Of a stretch of DNA of 64,000 bases, positions 59,001 to 64,000 are shown one piece after another (position 1 is the stretch's first letter; each line of letters starts with the position of its first letter). The notes under the pieces were generated by a model that was given only the letters and a program-made list of their open reading frames with translations, was not told the origin of the DNA and did no database searches. A program made the position numbers and the translations under genes. The stretch comes from Bombyx mori (lineage: Eukaryota; Arthropoda; Insecta; Lepidoptera; Bombycidae), in the NCBI RefSeq assembly GCF_030269925.1, contig NC_085129.1, forward strand, positions 11,337,501 through 11,401,500. The letters are read 5' to 3'.

Positions 59001-62000
59001 TAAGACCTTGGAATTTATATCTCAGGGTGGGTGACGCATTTACGTTGAAGATGTCTATGGGCTCCGATAACCATTTAACGCCAGGTGGGCTGTGAGGTCA
59101 TCCACCCATCTAAGCAATAAAAAAAATTGTCATCATAACATCTTAGGTAAATTTAATCTCAAAACACATCAAACGAATTCAACATGAAATTACAACGCAC
59201 TTTATTCGTAAATAACACAAGTATATTTTTCTTCAATCTCTACCTACACGATGTGTATAAAATACTATAATGGTCAGGTTTTTTCTCTTGTGTTCGACAA
59301 ACGAGTTCTCGGCCAGGATCTAGCTAAAGTTCAGTGGTTAGCAAAACTATAGTAAATCGTTTACATCTCCATGTCATTAGTATCCAAATTGGCTTCCGTT
59401 TAAACAGAAACGCATTACTGTAAATGCCTTATCTCTAGATCACCACAATTAACACTTTGTAACTAAGTTTACATTCGAGTGTTATTGGAAGTCACGGTCA
59501 TGAGCACAAACCTTAACAGGGTAAATTGTACAATGATTGGCACGCCAACGTTCCGGTACAATCATTGGCACTGAAGCATCATTATTAGCCCCGTAAATTG
59601 GCTATGATGATAATGGCTTTAATGCACTGGACATTTTTTTCACTTTCCATTGTTTTAGTTTTCTTCTAAAATAAGCAAAAATAACCTGTTCCCTAGCTGT
59701 CATTTCACCAAGATCATATCATCTTTATAAATAGCTGTTTTCCCGCTATACAATACACGAGAGCAATTGTCCACGGAAATTCCAACCGTGTCTCGTGTTA
59801 TCCTATAGATGAATTCACGTCTTTTATGAGGCCCTCTAGCGAATCAGAAATGAAGAAATTTTCAATGAACCAAAACTAAATCTCGTTTCATTGAAGTACA
59901 TAGGTACATCACCCACCAAAGAGTTATATTGCTCGGCATTCTCATAGTCCGAATGTTGTTGTTCAATTTCGAATAAATATGTCCAGACGTTATTCTTTGA
60001 AATTTATTTTAGTTGATTCTAATCAACTCATATCAATATTTTTATATTCGTAATAGATAATCACCGATATACAGCATTTCGATTTAAATTCAATTATTTA
60101 ACGACCCCCCAATGGGTGCCCCTGAAAATCTTTCAATGCCTCCCAATACCAATGTAGGCGTTCGGTAATGGGACCCGTATAGCCAATGCGAGTTACGGTA
60201 CATCTCTTTCACTGTACCTGGGGACTAGTGAAGCATTTCTCTATCTATTAATAACACTATCTGAAGTTCTCACGTCGAAGTCGAAGACATTAAAACTTTT
60301 TGGCAGTCTGGTAAATGCATTTTTTGTATCGTAATACATTTTAGTCGGTGATAAATTAAAATGCCAAGTCCACGATAGTTTAGAGTAATAATTACTTGTC
60401 CAATAAAAATTAGATCGTAAATTTATTGTTTAAATAAAATGTACGTGTTACGTACGAACATTTATTTCCTTTAACGTTTTATCGAAAAACATTGATTATA
60501 CTTAATTAAGAACACAACTCTATAAAATAGTCCCACACCCGATATGTTCGAGGTCAGTGAATCATATCAGAACAAAAATCGTGTTGCGGAAATTTAATTC
60601 CACGTGTGTCTTTTGTAACGATGACTTGTTATGTTTTAGAGCAGTTAATCGTTAGAAAACAGTAAAAAAAATTAACACGAAAATCAGTTTTTCTTTATCA
60701 CCATAGAAAAAAGAATTACATAATATTTAAATTGTTCTAAAGTTTCATTGAGATCTGATATCTAAGTTTGACATGTAAATTTATATTTTAGGAACTCATA
60801 CTAGGAAAGTGAATTTTAAAGAGTTTATCTAAGAACAATTATTTTTCTTGTTACACAATTTCTATTGAATATGTTGAATCTCGATGAATAAATCGGTCAT
60901 CATAAAGTGTATCTATCCTATTAGAAATATGTAGTGTAACCGGCTGACCTCGTTGTAAATATTTTAGCAAAGATATATTGCGTCTGTTATGTCTGTTTCA
61001 CATCCTACTTCCCCTTCCTGTTAGCTCGGTTTATTTAAGAAATTAAGCAATGTATTTAAAAAAAAAGCATGCTTTCATTCAGTTTTGCACTTGTCTAATT
61101 GTGCCAAGTTTTCGGACCTACTTATTAGAGCCAATGAGTTCAAGGTCTTTCATATTTTCTGTATCTTTATTTTTCTGTTGTCGATATAAATTGCTTCCGA
61201 ACATTTGATAAAAATATTTGATATGTATAATATATTATGATAATTAAATTATTTTCAAATTATTACATCAAAAACTTGACTCTCTTGTGCATGTACTCTT
61301 TTTTATAACAATTATTATTGTAAACACTTCATTAAATATTCAACATTCAACCAAAGAACTAACACGACTTTTCTACAATGAAGGAATAAATTCTTGATAT
61401 TTGATTAATTGCTGGTGTTAAACCGCATTATATATGTCCGCACGCATAGGTTCTACTACAAAATCGATTTATAAATGATATAACCTTCCCATCTGCCAAG
61501 AATTATATTTTTCTTGTAATAATGAAATGTAATTAATTCATTGTTTCAGATTAGTGAAGGAAAAGTAGCTACTGTGAATTCTCTACTGGCTGGCTTCTAC
61601 TTATTGGCTGGACCTTTCGTGTCGGCACTAGCTAACAAGTAAGATTTATTAAAGAATGGCATTGCTTATGTACTATTTATTCTGAGAAATTCCATTGAGA
61701 AAATGAAGTGAATCATTTCGCAGTATTTCTCAATGAAGAATCATAGTAGCTATTCCATAGAAAATTCAAGAAAAATAACAAATTTTCTTAGTCTCGCATT
61801 TAGTTACTCTATTCAATTTATGTTTACTGTTCGTAATTGAACCTTTGAATGAATCAATCACATTGTAATTTCAGGTATGGATTTCGCGTCGTAACAATAA
61901 TCGGAAGTTTGATTTCGAGTTTTGCATTCGCTGTCTCCTACTACGCAACCAGCGTAGAATATCTTTATATCATCTACGGTATAATGGGAGGTTCGTGTTC

Positions 62001-63647
62001 GAAAATTAAAAGCTTTCCGTTAATTAAAAGTTAAAATGCATTAGTAAATGGCTGTTTATAAACTTTTACATAATTAAAATATCTCCATAATTAAATTTCA
62101 GGTATTGGACTATGTATGATATATATGCCTGCGGTGCTGACTGTTGGTTTCTACTTTGAAAAGTGGAGAGGTCTAGCCACTGGCTTAGCACTTTGTGGTT
62201 CCGGAGTAGGCACTTTCGTTATCGCCATCTTAACTAATAAACTAAATGAAAGCTTACAAAATTGGAGACTTATTGTGCTCATACATGCAGGTAAATTATT
62301 TAAATTTTATACTTTTGAAATTCATAGTGACAAAAATTAAATGTTATTTCATATTCCATATTTCGAAAAGTTAAGCAATTATCTTCTTTTTTTTAGCCAT
62401 GTTACTCCTATGCATGCTCTTTGGTGCTCTATTCCGGCCGATCAAACCAGTCCGCGTGACATTAGCCGACGAACAAGATGAAGAAGATACTGCAAGACGT
62501 CACGAGGAGGCCGTCGAAAAACTTAACTCCATGATCAAGTTACACAGCAAACTCGATTCTGGAATTTGCATGCCTCCAGAAATGAAGTTTACAAACAAAG
62601 TAAGCCCTCATACTTGGATGGGCGTGCCTAATAACACACGTTACCCGACTGCCGAAGAGGTATTCCGTGGCAGTAACTCGCATTTGAGCAATTCACACGC
62701 CGGGAGACGATCGTCAGCGAATGCTGGAGCTATAAAGAATACACTTGGAAACAAACCTATGTTCATCGAAATGCCAGTCGCTGAGAAAGATGAACAAGAG
62801 GATTCAAACGGTAACATCGACAACACTGAGCCCCTTATTGGAGCTGCTGTGAAAGTTGTCCCCACACAGAACCGTTTCCATCAACGTCGTTCTCATGCTG
62901 ATTTAGTGGCCAGACCCTTGTACCGGGACGATATTTTCTTTGGAGCCAGTTTGACGCGATTGCCTCAATATACATCTAGGACTTCGCTTGGATACCATCT
63001 CGCAGTAACGCACGTTCCTACAAAAGAAGATGCTCAAGAGGAATCCTCAGGAAAATGTCGTTTCTGCCCTGAAGCCGTGAAAAGGACATTGGCTACCATG
63101 TTAGACGTCAGTCTATTCCGATCACCGACCTTTGTCATCCTTGCTCTAAGTGGATTTTTCACAATGTTAGGCTTCTTCGTTCCGTACATGTACATACAGA
63201 GACGAGGTGAAAGTAACGGTATGAATAAAGCAATCGCCGGTTGGCTTATATCCGCCATAGGAATATCGAACATAGTTGGTCGTGTGATGTGTGGATTTCT
63301 ATCGTCGATGCCGAAGATATCCCCTTTGTGGTTGAACAACATCGCCATCTCCGCCGGGGGGATTGCAACTATGATGAGCGGACTGTACTACGACAGCGTT
63401 TTCCAATTTGCCTATTGCGCCATTTTCGGACTGGCTGCTGGTATGTTATTCAATCATGTATTTTGATGTGATAAGCATTCACGTATCCTTATGATATAAT
63501 TAAATTGCGACTAATTTACAGCGTGCTTCGCCTCTCTCCGTTCAATTTTGGTAGTGGAGTATATTGGACTAGAACAGTTAACCAACTGTTTCGGGCTATT
63601 CCTCCTGTTCCAAGGGTTTGGTGCTGTGTTGGGAGTGCCTATTGCAG
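49967..63647 (+). CDS. SLC16-like monocarboxylate transporter, seven exons, 3' end outside window
   Basis: Joined exons (49967-50080, 52477-52602, 61550-61638, 61875-61990, 62102-62290, 62397-63440, 63522-63647) keep one frame for 601 codons plus one base. All junctions are GT-AG. The protein is a plasma-membrane carrier of 12 expected helices. The cytosolic, Ser/Glu-rich N-terminus (1-40) precedes the family signature 'PDGGWGW' at 42-48 in TM1. The second signature in TM5 reads 'FYFEKWRGLATGLALCGSG' (165-183). A long charged loop (about 226-454) separates TM6 from TM7, which has 'GFFTMLGFFVPYMYI'. TM8 has 'GISNIVGR': Arg507 matches Arg306 of rat MCT1, but Asn503 stands where MCT1 has Asp302. 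TM11-12 and the C-terminus are missing from the window. Such carriers move lactate, pyruvate, ketone bodies or other small acids; the substrate here is not known. ATG 49967 was chosen because it opens the frame that splices to the signature exon. Confidence 0.9.
51187..51434 (+). mobile_element. Bm1 SINE in transporter intron 1
   Basis: 'tttactggtggtaggacctc' to 'cacccatctaagcaacaaaa'. 5'-truncated, little diverged, sense to the gene. Confidence 0.87.
52477..52602 (+). CDS. Transporter coding exon 2
   Basis: 42 codons, acceptor 'tttgattgcag', donor gtaaga, phase 0. Carries 'VVPPDGGWGWVVVGASF', the TM1 signature, and ends 'SSAIKDDFK'. Confidence 0.92.
52727..52820 (+). mobile_element. Old Bm1-like fragment in intron 2
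   Basis: 'tcttcgacctcatgtcttaa', 'ttcacgttactatatctata' and 'cttaacatcaggtgt' keep the Bm1 order; strongly decayed. Confidence 0.4.
52821..53866. other. Intron 2 sequence without recognised feature
   Basis: AT-rich intronic DNA. Confidence 0.5.
53867..54089 (+). mobile_element. BMC1/L1Bm-like LINE 3' end with internal deletion (intron 2)
   Basis: 'cggatccttccgatccatta', 'caccagtcaccgtcctagct' then 'gcccgtcgcgtttccgatcg'. About 90-100 bases present in other copies (from 'cgtcgcttgcgacg' to 'cagtgggtcgcg') are missing, apparently joined at a shared 'gtcgc'. It ends in A-rich sequence. Confidence 0.65.
54193..54311 (+). mobile_element. LINE 3' end ('ggcagcggctt' family) in intron 2
   Basis: 'ggtagcggcttggctctgcc', 'tgaagtctatgggcgacgg', 'catcaggtgggccgtatgct', 'ctacaagggcaataaaaaat'. 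The best-kept short copy. Confidence 0.7.
54312..55636. other. Intron 2 sequence without recognised feature
   Basis: Short frames (54780-54989 and 55393-55581 on the minus strand) have no family match. Confidence 0.45.
55637..55887 (-). mobile_element. Bm1 SINE in intron 2
   Basis: T run at 55637-55645 and 'attgcttagatggttcgacg' through 'agaggtcctaccaccagtaa'. 5'-truncated, antisense to the gene, little diverged. Confidence 0.87.
55888..57774. other. Intron 2 sequence with a TATA-like motif
   Basis: A tatataaag motif is at 57117-57125, with a gcagt initiator-like site at 57154-57158. A (ggtaa)n-like run is at about 55996-56013. No coding block recognised. Confidence 0.35.
57775..57915 (-). 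mobile_element. Old Bm1-like fragment in intron 2
   Basis: Plus-strand 'ctagacatcacagcatgaat', 'aaccttgagacatcaggtcg' and 'ggaatgcaagactgcttcgc' align to the reverse complement of Bm1; strongly diverged. Confidence 0.45.
57944..58169 (+). mobile_element. BMC1-like LINE 3' end, variant (intron 2)
   Basis: 'ctcgctgagtttctcgccgg', 'ggtcgcgattccgattcggt', a changed middle, then 'gtcctgatgaaactggaaag' and poly(A). The ending differs from the main subfamily and matches 5396-5461. Confidence 0.6.
58170..58956. other. Intron 2 sequence without recognised feature
   Basis: AT-rich, no frame or repeat recognised. Confidence 0.45.
58957..59127 (+). mobile_element. Bm1 SINE, 3' part (intron 2)
   Basis: 'atgcgtttcggtttgaagga' to 'cacccatctaagcaataaaa'. 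5'-truncated, sense to the gene. Confidence 0.82.
59128..61549. other. Intron 2 distal part
   Basis: Mostly AT-rich. A more GC-rich patch at 60103-60230 ('aatgggtgcccctgaaaatc') has no coding frame or splice sites that I can support. A 16-base near-identical direct repeat (gtacaatgattggcac and gtacaatcattggcac) lies at 59528 and 59556. Confidence 0.4.
61550..61638 (+). CDS. Transporter coding exon 3
   Basis: Acceptor 'attgtttcag', donor gtaaga. Encodes 'ISEGKVATVNSLLAGFY' to 'VSALAN' plus two bases of a Lys codon; this is TM2. The intron before it is 8.9 kb. Confidence 0.9.
61875..61990 (+). CDS. Transporter coding exon 4
   Basis: Acceptor 'gtaatttcag'; donor gttcgt is weak. Encodes 'YGFRVVTIIGSLISSFAFAV' to 'YIIYGIMG' (TM3 and start of TM4). 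The frame stays open past the donor for 14 codons, so retention would give a short truncated form. Confidence 0.9.
62102..62290 (+). CDS. Transporter coding exon 5
   Basis: Acceptor 'ttaaatttcag', donor gtaaat. Encodes the rest of TM4, the TM5 signature and the start of TM6 ('NWRLIVLIHA'). Confidence 0.92.
62397..63440 (+). CDS. Transporter coding exon 6 (large loop and TM7-TM10)
   Basis: 1044 bases, acceptor 'cttttttttag', donor gtatgt. Encodes the end of TM6, the whole central loop and TM7 to the start of TM10. Codon use is clearly coding and more GC-rich than the introns. Confidence 0.93.
63522..63647 (+). CDS. Transporter coding exon 7
   Basis: Acceptor 'actaatttacag', donor gtaaat. Encodes 'CFASLRSILVVEYIGLEQLT' and 'FQGFGAVLGVPIA' (TM10-TM11). 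The phase leaves one base for the next exon, which lies beyond the window. Confidence 0.9.
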
Positions 63648-64000
63648 GTAAATTTTATATGTACAATTTCACGTTATGATTATTTTGTTCTGAGAGCTAT
63701 TTTAGTTTAATCAAAAAATATAAATACGTTATTGTGTGGGCGACATTCTGATGTAACTTTCACGGAACATTACCTAATCCTTTCGCTCTCCGCGTTGCAT
63801 TGACCCGGTTGAAATAGTTTAATAGGCACAGTGCCAAATTCCTACCTTGAAAAACGCCCGCATATTTATTGAAAAAAATTATTACATACATACCTATTAA
63901 AAGAACAATGCTAAGTCTTTTCTTCTTAATTACTCTTTATTGTAACTAAAGTTCGCCCAGTGATCGAAGTTCATAATCATTGAAATCTCAACATTCATTA

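Noticed and set aside
63034..63348. 104-codon minus-strand frame opposite the transporter
   Set aside because: Antisense shadow of transporter exon 6.
1..64000. CRISPR arrays, bacterial operons, rRNA genes
   Set aside because: Eukaryotic introns, SINEs and LINEs throughout; no spaced short direct repeats and no rRNA-like segment were seen.

Overview
The window looks like nuclear DNA of a silkmoth, most likely Bombyx mori or B. mandarina. It is AT-rich with short GT-AG introns. It is littered with copies of the Bm1 SINE (tRNA-like head, A-rich tail after 'gcaataaa'), a BMC1/L1Bm-like LINE 3' end, lepidopteran RTE-type LINE tails and a maT-type mariner. Family names come from memory of their consensus sequences; no database search was possible.

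Only one live protein gene is well supported: an SLC16-like monocarboxylate transporter of the major facilitator superfamily on the + strand. Seven coding exons lie between 49967 and 63647, and the gene runs off the right edge. A possible distant promoter and non-coding first exon sits at about 25.2-25.55 kb.

Layout. 0-4.6 kb: non-coding DNA with Bm1, RTE and BMC1-like pieces. 4.7-6.35 kb: a decayed PIF/Harbinger (HARBI1-like) transposase whose fragments are split by intron-like gaps. 6.8-25 kb: a repeat-rich desert (SINEs, LINE tails, one RTE reverse-transcriptase C-terminus at 19.6-20.0 kb). 25.2-25.55 kb: CpG-rich candidate promoter and leader exon with a strong splice donor. 25.6-44 kb: another desert with a second RTE fragment (28.7-29.0 kb), two tRNA-derived SINEs overall in the window, a perfect hairpin (41.65 kb) and a small inverted-repeat element (43.7 kb). 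44140-48834: a maT (DD37D) mariner flanked by TA, split by a 5'-truncated R1-clade LINE with a long intact reading frame. 49.3-64 kb: the transporter gene, with repeats in its introns.

The genes do not form an operon or pathway. What links the parts is layered transposon history: a broken Harbinger-like gene, a broken mariner with a younger LINE inside it, and many SINE and LINE tails around and inside the transporter gene. The most useful items for follow-up are the nested mariner/LINE, the intron-bearing HARBI1-like pseudogene, the transporter's replaced charged residue in TM8, and its candidate remote promoter.
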